From NCBI GenBank assembly GCA_036676195.1, contig JAKFDK010000022.1, positions 74,364 through 138,363 on the forward strand: a stretch of 64,000 nt of DNA, written 5' to 3'. Source of the DNA: JAKFDK01 sp036676195 (lineage in GTDB: Bacteria > Bacillota > Sulfobacillia > Symbiobacteriales > ZC4RG38). Each line of letters begins with the position of its first letter. The first letter of the stretch is position 1. Position numbers and translations under genes: made by a program. The notes under the pieces were generated by a model. The model had not been told where the DNA came from, searched no databases, and worked only from the letters and a program-made list of their open reading frames with translations. This document shows, one piece after another, positions 34,901 to 44,900 of the stretch.

Positions 34901-37900
34901 GGTACGGTTCCAGCACGATGGGGTGGTCCACCAGGTGCGGCTCGTAATCGGTCTTGAAGTCCATGGGCACGTAGGGGGGCTGGCCCGGGGCCAGCGGCAT
35001 GAACTCGTGCGGCAGCAACTGCAGCCGGCGCTGCATCAGGCCGTCGATGCCGGCCCGGTTCAGTTCCCGGACGAAGGCGGGCACCCACGGGTGGTAGAAG
35101 GAGGTGAACTTGTACCTGGGCTCCATCCTGGTGATGTGCCAGCCGGCGGCCCCGCCAAAGCCGCGGTCCCGGTAGCCGCCCCCGGAGCGGCGGTAGGTGG
35201 CGGACATGGCGTACCGCCGGGTGCCGGCCATCCGGCGCATGGGCGTGATCACCTCGGCCATTCCCGCACCCACCGGGTCATAGACCGGGTCGTCGCCCGG
35301 CCCCGTCGGGAAGGTCGGGTCCATGATCCAGGGGTCCTCGGGGTTGACCACCGGGCCGCGGGGGTCGAACGGCAGGAGCTCTTCCCAGTAGATCTCGGGA
35401 ATTTCGAAGACCAGGCCCGGGTCGACCTTGCCCGTGCCCCAGACCGACCCCTTTACCCTGACCGCGGTCGGCACGGCTTCAATGAAGAAGGTGCGCCGCC
35501 AGTCCTGGTAGAAGAGCGGGCTCTTGCCAATCGCCGACCCGTCCGAGTGGGGCAGCACCTGGAAGGTGCCCGGTGTCCTCCTGAGGGCCGGGGTGTCGTA
35601 ATTCACCGGCAGGTAGAGGCAGTTCTCCACGTTCTCCTGCAGATACATCCGGTAGTACTGGGTGCCGGTCAGCCGCCGGACCAGGTCCCGCCAGCCCTCG
35701 GTCTGAAGCGGCTCAGCGTTGAAGCCGTCGAAGCGGAAGGCCGGGGCGTTGTCGCCGTACTCGATGTGGTTGTAGATGATGTACGGCTCCATCACCTGCA
35801 CGTAGAGGTTGTTCTGCGGGTCCACATGGGTGCGGAAGATAAACTTGTCGGGCCGCTCGTTCTCCGGGCCGGTGAAGTCCACCTCCACGGCCCGGGTGGA
35901 GATGCGGGCGTTCTGCCACTTGCCCTGCTGCAGGACGCTCCAGGCCAGCTTGATCTCCCAGTACTTGCCGGGGTTGTGGCCGCTCAGGTCGCCGTCCTGC
36001 AGGGTAACGCTGGCCGCCCTGGCCCGCTCGGTGAAGACCGGCCAGAGCAGGTGCAGCCGCCGGTTCCAGACTACCGCCATCAGGTGGTCGCCGGTGATCT
36101 CCAGATCCACCCGCTCCCAGGCGGTCCAGTGGAAACCGTCCTCCCGCCGCCGGTAGTAGTAGACCTGCGGCATGCCCCTGGTGCGGCCGAAGACGTGCAG
36201 AATGTCCACCGCCGGCTGGCCGGTCTCGTCCTGCTCCAACTGGTGGTGCACCGCCACCACGTCCAGCCTGGCCACCTGGACCAGCTTGTCCAGGTAGTGC
36301 AGGAAGGCTTCTTCGGCTGTCTCCTGGGTGAGGTCGCTCTGGAGCAGTTCGTTCTCCAGCTCCTTGAAGAAGGGCGACTTGTCATCCCGCAGCTCCGGCT
36401 CCAGCCAGTTCTCCGGGTAGAGGAAGACCTTGCGGTTGGCCTCCCAGACCCGGTAGTTCTTCATCCACCGCCACTGCCGCCACTTGACGTCGGTCTGGGC
36501 GCTGCCGCTGACGTCCGGCTCCAGGTTCATCAGGCAGCGCTGGGCGAAGAGCTGGACCGAGGAGATGGCCTGCTTGATCCGCGCCGTCATCATGCACGGC
36601 TCCATCTCCACATCAATCAGGAAGTGGGCGTAGAGGTCGTCCGCGCTGTTCACCGTGACGTTGTCCGTCAGGCCGTGGGCGACCAGGTAGTCCGCCAGCG
36701 CCGCCCGCTGCTGCCCGCGCAGGATGTCCCGCAGGGGCTGGGCCAGGGTCAGCCACTGCTCCTCCTCGTACTTGGCCCTTACAGCCTGGCGGACACCCCG
36801 CGCCTGCGCCTGGGTGATGCCGCCCGCCGCCAGCTCCGCGGCCTGCAGCGCCGGCATCCCCAGCCGCCGGAGCAGGCCGAATGCCTCCCGCAGCCGGGCC
36901 GGCAGCCGCTCGCTCCGGTAGTCGGCCGGGAAGGCGGCGGCGTAGAGGCCGGTCTGCGTGGGGTCGGTCATGTCGCCCAGCAGGGTCTCCAGGTCGGCCT
37001 GGGACCACTGGGTAAAGCGCATGGCCACCTCGAACCAGGCCTGCTTGGTGCCGGACGCGGCCGCGGCCAGCATCTGGTCCAGGGCCTTCTCGCCCTGGGG
37101 CAGGCCGTCCCGCAGCCGGGCCAGTTCGGCCAGCCGCAGCCAGCCGGCGAAGGGAGCGGCGGGCTGCCCGCTCGCCACGGGCAGGGCGTTCAGGTCCAGC
37201 CAGCCGGCCCCCGGCCCGTGGTCAAAGAGCCAGGTCAGTTGCCGGTGGCCGAGCTTCAGCCGGGCGGCGACCACGGCGGCCTTGTGGGCCTTAACAAAGG
37301 TCTGGAACTGGGCCGGGAAGCCCGCCGCCGTCAGCTTTACCGCCGGGTTGCTCTCGGCGAAGGCCGGGGCGAGCAGTTCGGCCAGGCAGCGGCGCCTGAG
37401 GGCCGGGTTCGGCTCCGGGTCGGCCGGCGAGGCCAGCCAGGTCTGGAGCAGGGCGTCCATGGCGCGCGGCTCCAGCGCCAGGGCTTCCGCCGCCGCCTGC
37501 ACCGCCAGCCGCTCGCTCAGGGTGCGGCGCAGGTAGGGCAGCAGCCGCTGGAGCACCCGCAGGAACCGGTCGCCGGGCTCCGCCGCCGCGTCGAACATGG
37601 CGGCGGCGTCGTTACCAGCGCCGGCGGAAGTCAGGAAGGCGGCCCCGGCGGCGGGGACCACCGCCTCGGGCTGAGCGTAGAGGGCGTTAACCGCAGCCTG
37701 GTACGGCCCGTCGGCCGCAAGGGCCAGCAGGGCGTCCCGCTCCGCCTCCCGCATCACGCCCACGAAGTGCAGGGCCGTCCCGTCGTGGTAGACCCGGCGC
37801 CGCAGGGACGCCGGGAAATTGAGGCCGGCGGGCAGGGCCGCCAGGGCGGCGCTGAAGTCCCGGACGCCGAAGGTGCGCATGGCCCGGCTGACGAACCGGC

Positions 37901-40900
37901 GGGGCGCGTCGTACAGGGCCTGCACCGCTGCCCGGTAGGCCGCATTGGCCGAGGCGGCGTCCAGCCGGTTCTTGCGGGCGTTGGTCATCGGGCCGGTGAA
38001 GCGCAGTTCGCCGGCGGCGGCGTCAAAGCTGATCTCGCCCTGGCGGCCGTCCTGCTCCTGGAAGAGGGTGTTGACCGCGGCGATCAGGCCGGCGTGACCG
38101 GTGGCGGCGGCAGCCGCCTGGAGCAGGCTGCGCTCGGCGGCGGTCAGGAAGCGGGCGGCGGTCAGCCGCAGGTTGGCGGCGTCATAGGCCACCACGCCGT
38201 CCAGCTCCGCCGGGAAGGTGAACCCGCCGGGCAGGGCGGCCAGGCCGGCGGTGAAGACCGCCGGGGCGTTGGGCAGGGTGAGACCGACGGGCAGGGCCGC
38301 CAGCGGGGCCCGGTAGACCGCCGCCCCATTCAGGGTGGCCACCGCCTCGGCCACCAGCCCCGGATCCCAGTCCAGCAGCGCCAGCTTGGCCCGGGTCAGG
38401 TCGCCGGACGGGTCGGAGGTCGGCCCGGCCGGGTCGTCCGCGTCGCTGCGGAAGGTGTTTTCGGCTGCGACCTTCTGCAGCCCGGCCCGCAGTTCGTCCA
38501 GGAAGGCGGCCACGGCCTCCTCCGCCGGGGCGGCGGGGGCGTCGGGCACGGTGGCGTGCCGTAGCAGGTAGTCCAGCTCGGCAAAGGTGAACCCGGACTC
38601 CCTCACCCGCTCCGCCGTCTCCATGAAGATATGGGTGTCGGTGGTGGAGGCGAAGGGGTTGGCGCTCACCAGCCGCAGGGCGCTCAGATAGTCCCTTACC
38701 GGCAGCCGGAGCGCCCGGGCCAGGCCGGCGTGCCGGCTGAGCCGGGAGAGCCGGTCCAGGCTGAGGGTATCGTCCGGGACCACGTTGGTGTCTGCCAGCA
38801 GGAGGGCCAGGTCGGCGGCGGAGACCCCCAGAGCGGCGCAGAGGGCCGCAGACCGGCCCGAGAGGCTGCCCGCCAGGTCGGCCGGGTCCTCAGTCAGGGC
38901 CGGGTCCGGCGGGTTGACCGTGGCCGGGTTGCGGAAGACCTGCGCGTAGACCGAAGCGGCCCGGGGGGCGCCGGTGGCGCGGTGGTCCAGGTAGGCGGCG
39001 GTGTCCAGGTTGGCCCACCAGCCCAGCAGCCGGGCCACGGGCAGGTTGGTGGCCGCGTGCAGCCGCTGAACGTGGGCGAGCTGGGTGAGGAAGGTGTTAT
39101 TGAGGGCGGCGGGGGCAAAGGCCGTAATGGCCCGGTCCAGGTCCCGCATGCTCCAGCCCAGGGCCCGCTGCAGCCGGACAAACCGGACAATCCGGTTGGC
39201 GGCGGCGGCATCCAGCCCCTGCAGCTTCAGCTTGTGGGCCTCGCAGGTGTCCGGGTGGTCCGGGTCGGTGGAGACAATGGTGATCGTCCGGGCCGCGCCG
39301 GCCATGGGGTTGATGTAATAGGTGTCCAGCAGGTCCAGCAGGTCGGTGTAGCTGAGGCCCGACTGCCGGAGGAAGACGTCGACCCGGCCCTTCAGGACGT
39401 TCAGCCAGTTGCCTGCGGTGATGCGCCGGGTGCTGTCCGACGGGTCGGGGATGGAGTCCAGAGCGGTCAGGGTCTGGCGGTTAAAGCCCCACAGGTTCCA
39501 GGCCCCCGGCTCGGCGGCGCCGGGCTGGCTGGTGACGGCGCCGGTGATCATGTCAGCCGCGGCCGCGGTCAGGCCCAGTTGCTCCCGGGCCAGGGCGGCG
39601 CTGCCGAGGATGGCGGCCCGGGTACCGGCCCGGAAGGTCTCCATCACCTGGTGGAGCGGCACCTCCAGGTGGCCGAGGTAGGCCCGCGCCTCCGCCGTCC
39701 ACAGGTGGAAGGGCAGGGACCAGGGGTAGACCGCCCGGCCCAGGGTGTCATAGGCCGGCCCGTTGATGTACTGCGGGTTGGCGGCCCGCTCGGCGGCAGA
39801 TCCCCGGGTCTGGCGGCTGCGGGCGACCACCCGCACCTGGCCGCTCTCCTTGCGGATGGTGTAGGTGTAGGCTGGCTCGTCGATCGTCCACCAGTCAGGG
39901 TCGGTCTCCCAGGGCTGGCCCTGGCCGCCCACGGCGATCACCGCCGCCGGGGTGAGGGGAGGGGTGAAGGCGGCCTGCAGGGCCGGGGAGAGCGTGCGGC
40001 TGTTCAGGTCCGCCTCGGCGGCGGCGGGCAGGTTGTAGGGCGTAAAGGCCGGCGGCGGGGCGACGGCATCCTCCAGCACCTCGTTAACCAGATCCACATA
40101 GGGCAGCGGGGTGTTGGTGTTCTCGCAGGTCAGCTCGATCTCGCCCAGGTCGGCCCGGCGCATGAAGAGAATCTCCTTGGCGCCCTTGCCCGCCACCGTG
40201 GACGGCCGGTCCTTCAGGAAGTGGAGAATGTCCACCAGGTAGGCGGCCGGGCTGTAGACCGAACGGCAGCTCTCGCAACTGCACAGCTCCAGGGAGCCGA
40301 AGAGGCTGGACCACTCGGGCACTCCTTCCACTTCGGCCACCGCCTCGTCGGGGACGGCGGCGGTGGGCGTCTTGCCGGAGGCTGTGCCGTACTCCAGGGC
40401 CAACTGCAAGGCCACGGCCTGCACGTGCCGGGCCCTGGCGTAAATCTGCTTGGCGTAGGCCTGGCCGCCCGCGGCCATGGCGTACTGCTGGGTGAACACG
40501 TTCTCGCCCATGCGGGCGATGGCATGGGCTGAATCCACGCCTCCCTTCAGCAGGGCGCCGGCCTGCCCGTAGCGCGGCGCCAGCCGGTAGACCCGCTGCA
40601 GGGCCTGGATCTGCCTCCGGACGGCCGCGGGGTTCTGCACTCCGGCCACGGCGTCGGGGTGCTCCTGCAGGTACGAGGTGATCCGGCCGCTGCGCAGGTT
40701 GAAGTCGGGCGCGGCCTTGAGGACGGCCGCCATGTCGGCGTGGCCGGGCAGGCTGTCGTTCTCCAGCCGGGCGGCGACAAAGGCGGTGGGGAAGGCGTCC
40801 TCCACCAGGTGGCTCATGGCCCGGGCGTAGTTCTGCGCCTGCTCGTCGGCATCGGCCCCCGGCACGCCGGGGGGCGCGCCCGCGGCCGCGGCCAGCTTCA

Positions 40901-41945
40901 GCCAGCCGCTCTCGTCAAGCCGGGCCAGGTCGGAGAGCTCCTTGATCTGCCCGGACTTGTGCATCCGCTCCAGCTCCTGCACCAGCGGCAGGTGGTTGCC
41001 TGTGAGAGCCCCCAGTTGCAGGGTGCGCTGGATGTCGGCCACCCGGTTCTTGAACTCGGACTTCTGGGCCAGGCTGTCCCAGAACTCTGCCACGGTGCCC
41101 TTGTGTTCGATATAGGCATTGAGGAAGCTCTCGCGCTGCCTGGCGTTCTTCAGGGTGATGCCCAGGAGGTCGCCGAGCGGGGCGCGGCCCTCCTGGCCGG
41201 CGGGCCTCAGGGCAAGCTTCACCGCCAGAGAGCGGACCGCGGCGACGATCTCATCTGCCCGGCTGGCCCACTCCGCCGCGGTGATATTCTCGTCGGCGGA
41301 GCGGACCAGGGCCCGGTGCAAGGTAGCCGGGCTCTGGGCCACCAGGGCGGGGGCGGTCGCAGGCAGGCCCTGGCGCACGAGGCCGTAGCAGGCCTCGGCC
41401 GGGATTTCCGCTTCTGCCTCCAGCCGGTGGGCGGCGGCCAGCAGTTGGATGCGGCCGGCATCCCGCCCGGTCTCGGCCGACAGGAAGCTGAAGTCCTGGT
41501 GCTCCTCGTCCTCTTTGAGGTCGCCGAGGCTCAGGCCCTGCAGGAGCGGCTTCAGCTCCGCCACCAGCTCGGCGAACTCCGACGGTCCCCGGTACTCGGC
41601 GCCCCCCACCACCAGGTCCACTGTCTCATCCGGCCCGGCGTTGAACCGGATCGGCGAGCTGGCGGCCACCTGGTTGTTCGGCCCGAACGCCCGGACCAGC
41701 AGGTCGGCGCTGCCCTTTTCCGCCCGGTTGAACTGCGCCGGGCCGTAGTGGATCTCGTACCGCCCGTCGGGGCCGGTGACGGTCTCGCCCAGGAAACCTT
41801 CTGCGCGCAGGTCCCGGTCAAAGGCCCGGACCGTGGCCTTGGACAGCGGTTTGCCGTCAGCGTGGACCAGCCGGCCGTGCACCCGGAACCCACCCTGCGG
41901 CTTCTCGGTCTTCAGCCGCGCTTCGTTTGCGCCCTGTTCGTTCAA
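31929..41945 (-). CDS. Insecticidal toxin complex A subunit (TcA), pore-forming translocator
   Basis: The 3338-residue protein starts at TTG, 7 bases after GGAGGTGA. Residues about 18-115 form a carboxypeptidase-regulatory-like beta domain (VHGRLVHADGKPLSKATV). The VRP1/SpvA-like helical region has the conserved CSCESCRSVYSPAAYLVDIL near residue 555. The long middle covers receptor-binding and neuraminidase-like parts. The C-terminal region (about 2800-3200) has QDIKRMEAAFLEQHKREYEI and GVSIPCVTGPYTGVHCTLRL, typical of the TcA end that contacts TcB. TcA proteins form bell-shaped pentamers that insert into host membranes and inject the TcC effector. It lies 31 bp behind the TcB-TcC gene. No signal peptide is seen, as usual for Tc. 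Confidence 0.92.
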   Translation of the reverse strand: MNEQGANEARLKTEKPQGGFRVHGRLVHADGKPLSKATVRAFDRDLRAEGFLGETVTGPDGRYEIHYGPAQFNRAEKGSADLLVRAFGPNNQVAASSPIRFNAGPDETVDLVVGGAEYRGPSEFAELVAELKPLLQGLSLGDLKEDEEHQDFSFLSAETGRDAGRIQLLAAAHRLEAEAEIPAEACYGLVRQGLPATAPALVAQSPATLHRALVRSADENITAAEWASRADEIVAAVRSLAVKLALRPAGQEGRAPLGDLLGITLKNARQRESFLNAYIEHKGTVAEFWDSLAQKSEFKNRVADIQRTLQLGALTGNHLPLVQELERMHKSGQIKELSDLARLDESGWLKLAAAAGAPPGVPGADADEQAQNYARAMSHLVEDAFPTAFVAARLENDSLPGHADMAAVLKAAPDFNLRSGRITSYLQEHPDAVAGVQNPAAVRRQIQALQRVYRLAPRYGQAGALLKGGVDSAHAIARMGENVFTQQYAMAAGGQAYAKQIYARARHVQAVALQLALEYGTASGKTPTAAVPDEAVAEVEGVPEWSSLFGSLELCSCESCRSVYSPAAYLVDILHFLKDRPSTVAGKGAKEILFMRRADLGEIELTCENTNTPLPYVDLVNEVLEDAVAPPPAFTPYNLPAAAEADLNSRTLSPALQAAFTPPLTPAAVIAVGGQGQPWETDPDWWTIDEPAYTYTIRKESGQVRVVARSRQTRGSAAERAANPQYINGPAYDTLGRAVYPWSLPFHLWTAEARAYLGHLEVPLHQVMETFRAGTRAAILGSAALAREQLGLTAAAADMITGAVTSQPGAAEPGAWNLWGFNRQTLTALDSIPDPSDSTRRITAGNWLNVLKGRVDVFLRQSGLSYTDLLDLLDTYYINPMAGAARTITIVSTDPDHPDTCEAHKLKLQGLDAAAANRIVRFVRLQRALGWSMRDLDRAITAFAPAALNNTFLTQLAHVQRLHAATNLPVARLLGWWANLDTAAYLDHRATGAPRAASVYAQVFRNPATVNPPDPALTEDPADLAGSLSGRSAALCAALGVSAADLALLLADTNVVPDDTLSLDRLSRLSRHAGLARALRLPVRDYLSALRLVSANPFASTTDTHIFMETAERVRESGFTFAELDYLLRHATVPDAPAAPAEEAVAAFLDELRAGLQKVAAENTFRSDADDPAGPTSDPSGDLTRAKLALLDWDPGLVAEAVATLNGAAVYRAPLAALPVGLTLPNAPAVFTAGLAALPGGFTFPAELDGVVAYDAANLRLTAARFLTAAERSLLQAAAAATGHAGLIAAVNTLFQEQDGRQGEISFDAAAGELRFTGPMTNARKNRLDAASANAAYRAAVQALYDAPRRFVSRAMRTFGVRDFSAALAALPAGLNFPASLRRRVYHDGTALHFVGVMREAERDALLALAADGPYQAAVNALYAQPEAVVPAAGAAFLTSAGAGNDAAAMFDAAAEPGDRFLRVLQRLLPYLRRTLSERLAVQAAAEALALEPRAMDALLQTWLASPADPEPNPALRRRCLAELLAPAFAESNPAVKLTAAGFPAQFQTFVKAHKAAVVAARLKLGHRQLTWLFDHGPGAGWLDLNALPVASGQPAAPFAGWLRLAELARLRDGLPQGEKALDQMLAAAASGTKQAWFEVAMRFTQWSQADLETLLGDMTDPTQTGLYAAAFPADYRSERLPARLREAFGLLRRLGMPALQAAELAAGGITQAQARGVRQAVRAKYEEEQWLTLAQPLRDILRGQQRAALADYLVAHGLTDNVTVNSADDLYAHFLIDVEMEPCMMTARIKQAISSVQLFAQRCLMNLEPDVSGSAQTDVKWRQWRWMKNYRVWEANRKVFLYPENWLEPELRDDKSPFFKELENELLQSDLTQETAEEAFLHYLDKLVQVARLDVVAVHHQLEQDETGQPAVDILHVFGRTRGMPQVYYYRRREDGFHWTAWERVDLEITGDHLMAVVWNRRLHLLWPVFTERARAASVTLQDGDLSGHNPGKYWEIKLAWSVLQQGKWQNARISTRAVEVDFTGPENERPDKFIFRTHVDPQNNLYVQVMEPYIIYNHIEYGDNAPAFRFDGFNAEPLQTEGWRDLVRRLTGTQYYRMYLQENVENCLYLPVNYDTPALRRTPGTFQVLPHSDGSAIGKSPLFYQDWRRTFFIEAVPTAVRVKGSVWGTGKVDPGLVFEIPEIYWEELLPFDPRGPVVNPEDPWIMDPTFPTGPGDDPVYDPVGAGMAEVITPMRRMAGTRRYAMSATYRRSGGGYRDRGFGGAAGWHITRMEPRYKFTSFYHPWVPAFVRELNRAGIDGLMQRRLQLLPHEFMPLAPGQPPYVPMDFKTDYEPHLVDHPIVLEPYPTEQLDFADGGYAIYNWELFFHAPLLIADRLSKNQRYEESQRWFHYIFDPTDTSGHPAPEKYWRTLPFHKRTREGYQRERIQYILHLLAAGTDPVQKAALPAQEKADLQSFEDAVARWRKDPFKPHLIARLRTTAYQKNVVMKYIDNLVAWGDQLFRRDTIESINEATQFYIMAADILGRRPEEVPPRASARVQTYNSLEPELDSFSNALVQIEEFVSPSAAGSTGTAPEVTLPSMLYFCVPKNDKLIGYWDTVADRLFKIRHCMNIEGVVRRLPLFEPPIDPGLLVKAAAAGVDIGSVLSDISAGPPNYRFQVLAEKATELCQELKSLGQAMLSALEKRDAERLALLRAQHETALLALIEQVRKFQKDEAEANKAALAESRRSAQTRYHHHLLSLGVPSAGGDRPALVANARHITVQQESGIPIIGYERQELTKMGESNDWHVEASWAEFFASVLHVVPNFNIQPWGIGATFGGSNLGAAASAFANRFQAAATQAGFEAGMAGKLGQYAIRSHDWVLQANMAAREIMQLDKQIVAADLRIQIAARELENHKRQLAQTREVEEFLKDKYTNQELYGWMIGQLATVYFQAYQLAYDMAKRAERAFRHELGLRDSTFIQFGYWDSLKKGLLSGDRLFQDIKRMEAAFLEQHKREYEITKHVSLAQLDPLALVQLRQTGSCTLSLPEALFDLDFSGHYMRRLRNVGVSIPCVTGPYTGVHCTLRLLRSSVRHASTLLGGKYARQEADPRFTDSLGAIQSIVTSRAEEDSGLFETNLNDGRFLPFEGAGAISEWQIELPAAFRQFDYDTITDVILHLRYTAREAGGALGQKAVLELHQSINQFVRTEGQQGLAQIVSLRHVFPTQWHRFLNPPAAAAGDQTLTMALGKDKFPFFLSDRTITIDALELFVKVKPAFAGTVNESTLKLSPAAGTAASAAPAAVAPWRGLLRAAKAPAGAPGNWTLTAWVDPGDGSHEKLVPEAIAEIVVVCRYTVG

Positions 41946-41976
41946 CTACGAGTCACCTCCGTACTGTGGGTCAGGC

Positions 41977-44900
41977 CTAGTGGGGCCTGTCGGCAGCCGG
42001 GTCCGGCTCCACCAGGGCGGGCGTGAGAGACGCCCCCGTGGCGCCGGCGCCCGAGACCACGCTGATGCCGAGCAGTGGGTACTGGACCGACGTATGGAGC
42101 AAGATGGGCGAGCGGGCCCAGATCGGCACCGAGATGCTGCCGGCCTGCAGCACCTGTCCGGCGGTGGTGGTGCAGTTGGGGCCGAGCAACTGCCAGGACT
42201 GGCCGGCCACCGCCCCCGGCATGGTATCCGTGGCCACCCGCAACGCTGCGGCGCCCTGCTCGGCCGCGACAGGCATGGTGGTGAGCTGGTAGCCCTGGGC
42301 GGCCAGGGACTCGGCCGTTGCCCCCCGATAGGGGACCCAGAGGGCCTCGCCGCCCTCGCCGATCACCAGGTGGAAGAACTGCTGCCGGCCGCCCGCGGTG
42401 GTGATGCCGACCACGTTGTGGCCCATCTCCGAGGTGCCTCTGTGCAGGTAACCCAGGGTGAGGGCGCCGCCCTCTTCGGCTGCGCCGATCAGGGCGCGGC
42501 GGGTCAGGCCGACGCCGATCGACGGGCCGACGCCGGCGACCAGGTCGGTGCCGGTGGCAAACCAGCGGGCAGCCTCGGGGGAGGCGCCCAGGGTATCGGT
42601 GGCCACGTGGTGGGCGCCCTGGTAGGTGAGGGTGTGCTGCACCTGGCCGGTGGCGAGGGTATCCACGCCGGCCGTCGTGGTATCGGCGCCGTGGAAGAGG
42701 AGTACGCCGCCCAGGATGACCAGCGCGGCGCCCTTGGAGACCACCGGCTCCGGGGCAAAGAGCAGGCCCAGGCCGGTGGCCATGGCGGCGCCGCCGGCGT
42801 ACATCTCCATGCCGCCGCCCACCACCTGGGCCCCGCCGACCACATTGGTCATGGTGCCGCCGCCCGACCCGCCGCCGCCGGACCCGGCGGCGCTGTCCGA
42901 CGGAGCGGGGGTGCGGGCCGGTGCGCGCCGCGGCACCACCCGCACCGCCTGGGGCGGCGGCGAGGACATGATCCCCGCCGGGTTCTCGGGGGTGCAGGTG
43001 GGATACTCGGCATACGACATGCCGGCCTCCTCGTCGTAGACGCCCTCGGTGCCGGTGGGGTCGTTGAGGGCCGTGGGCCGGTTCTTGACGTAAGCGTATA
43101 CGTTAGTGCCGTCGGCAAGGCCGTCCGGGTCGCCGCTGGTCCAGCGGCCGAGCCAGGGGGCGTAGTACCGCTCCCGGTGGTAGTTGAGCCCTGTCTCCTC
43201 ATCCCGCTCCTCGCCGGTGAACCGGTAGCGCTTGGGCGCCTCGGTCTGGCTGCGGGCGGCCTGGTACGAGGTGCTGCCGAAGGGGTGGTACTCCTCGTAG
43301 GAGATGACCTGCCCCTGGTGGTCCAGCTCCAGGGCGGCGGAGCCGACGTGGTTGTCGTGCTGGTAGCGGATCAGGCGGGCCGGCGAACCGTCATCGCCCT
43401 GGGTGCGGGTCTCCACCAGGGCCACCTTCCGCCGGTCGTCGGTGACGTGCAGTGTCTCCCGCTCCAGGTCCACGGTCACCCCGTCCCCCTGGTACTCGCG
43501 GTAGATCTCCAGCCCGCCCAGGTAGAGCCGCTCGGCCTTGCGGACAGGCGTCTGCCCGGCCGGAGCCGGCCGGTCGGTCACCTTCCGCACCCGGCGGCCG
43601 GCGGCGTCGTATACGTACCAGGTGGTCTCCGGGGAGCCGCTCGCCACCGCCTGCCTGGCCGAGGCGCGCAGCCGGTCCCGATGGTCCCAGCGGACCAGCG
43701 GCAGGTGCGGCAGGGCGGTCATGTTGCCGTGGGGGTCGTGGGCGTAGGGCTGGACCGGGTCGCTGCTGCCCACCTGGGTGCCGGTCAGCCGGTCGCCGGT
43801 CTGGGCGGCGCCCAGCAGGCTGGGGGCGGCGTAGGTGTAGGCGCGGGTCCAGCCGGGGTGGGCGGGGTCATCCCCCTTGTGGATCATCTGGAGGATGTTG
43901 CCCACCGCATCGTAAACGTACTGCTGCGTGTACCGGCCCAGGGCGTTGCCGTCGCCGGGGTGGGCCAGGCGGACCCGGGGGGCGTCGTCGGCGCCGGTGG
44001 GGGCCGGGGGCAGGGGCGCGCCGTCTCCGTCGAGGCCCAGGTGCTCCCGGCCGGTGGCAGCGGTCAGCCGGCCGACGGCGTCGTAGGTGAAGTCGGCGCT
44101 GGGCGCCACCCGCCGGTTACGGAAGTAGACCGTCTGCTGGGCGTCGTCACGGATATGGGTGACGTTGCCCACCGGGTCGTGGGTGTAGAGCAGGTCCTGG
44201 AGCACCGCCCCATCGGCGCTGCGGGTGGTGCGCAGCCGGGTCAGCCGGAAGGTCTCCGGGTCGTACTCGTACTCGGTGAGCACGCCGCTGGCGTGCTCCA
44301 CCAGGGTCCGCTGGCCGCGGACGTTGTAGTCGATGTCGGTGACGAAGCCGGTCACGGCGGCGGCGCCGCGCAGATTGCCCTCGACGCTCTCCAGCAGCCC
44401 GGCCTCGTTGTAGGCCGGCCGCAGGACGGTGCCGTCCGGTGTGGTCAGGACGACGGGCCGGTTGCGGGCATCGTACTCCGTCCGGGCGGTGTAAATCTCC
44501 GCCGCCAGCGGCACGGCCCCGGACCAGTCAGGGGCCTCCCGGTAGCCGGCGGTGAACTGGCGGGTGGTCTCCGCCAGGTTGCCCTTGAAGTCGTAGGCGA
44601 CATTGGTGACCACCCCGGCCCCGTCGCGGACCCGGTAGACCTGGCCGCGCAGGTTGGCGGCCTCGGGGTTGGGCAGGCTCTCGCCGTAGACCGTGCGGCC
44701 TTCCAGGATCTCCGCCCCGGCGGCGGTGCGCAGGTAAACATCCGTGGGCCGCCGGAGGGCGTCAAAGCGGGTGTGCAGGGTGTGGCCGCGGCTGTCCCAG
44801 GTGTACATGTCCGCGCCGGCGGCGTTGCGCAGGGTCCAGCGCTCGCCGGTGTCCATGCCCGCCGCCCTGATGCGGTTGCCCAGCAGGTCGTAGTCGGTGC

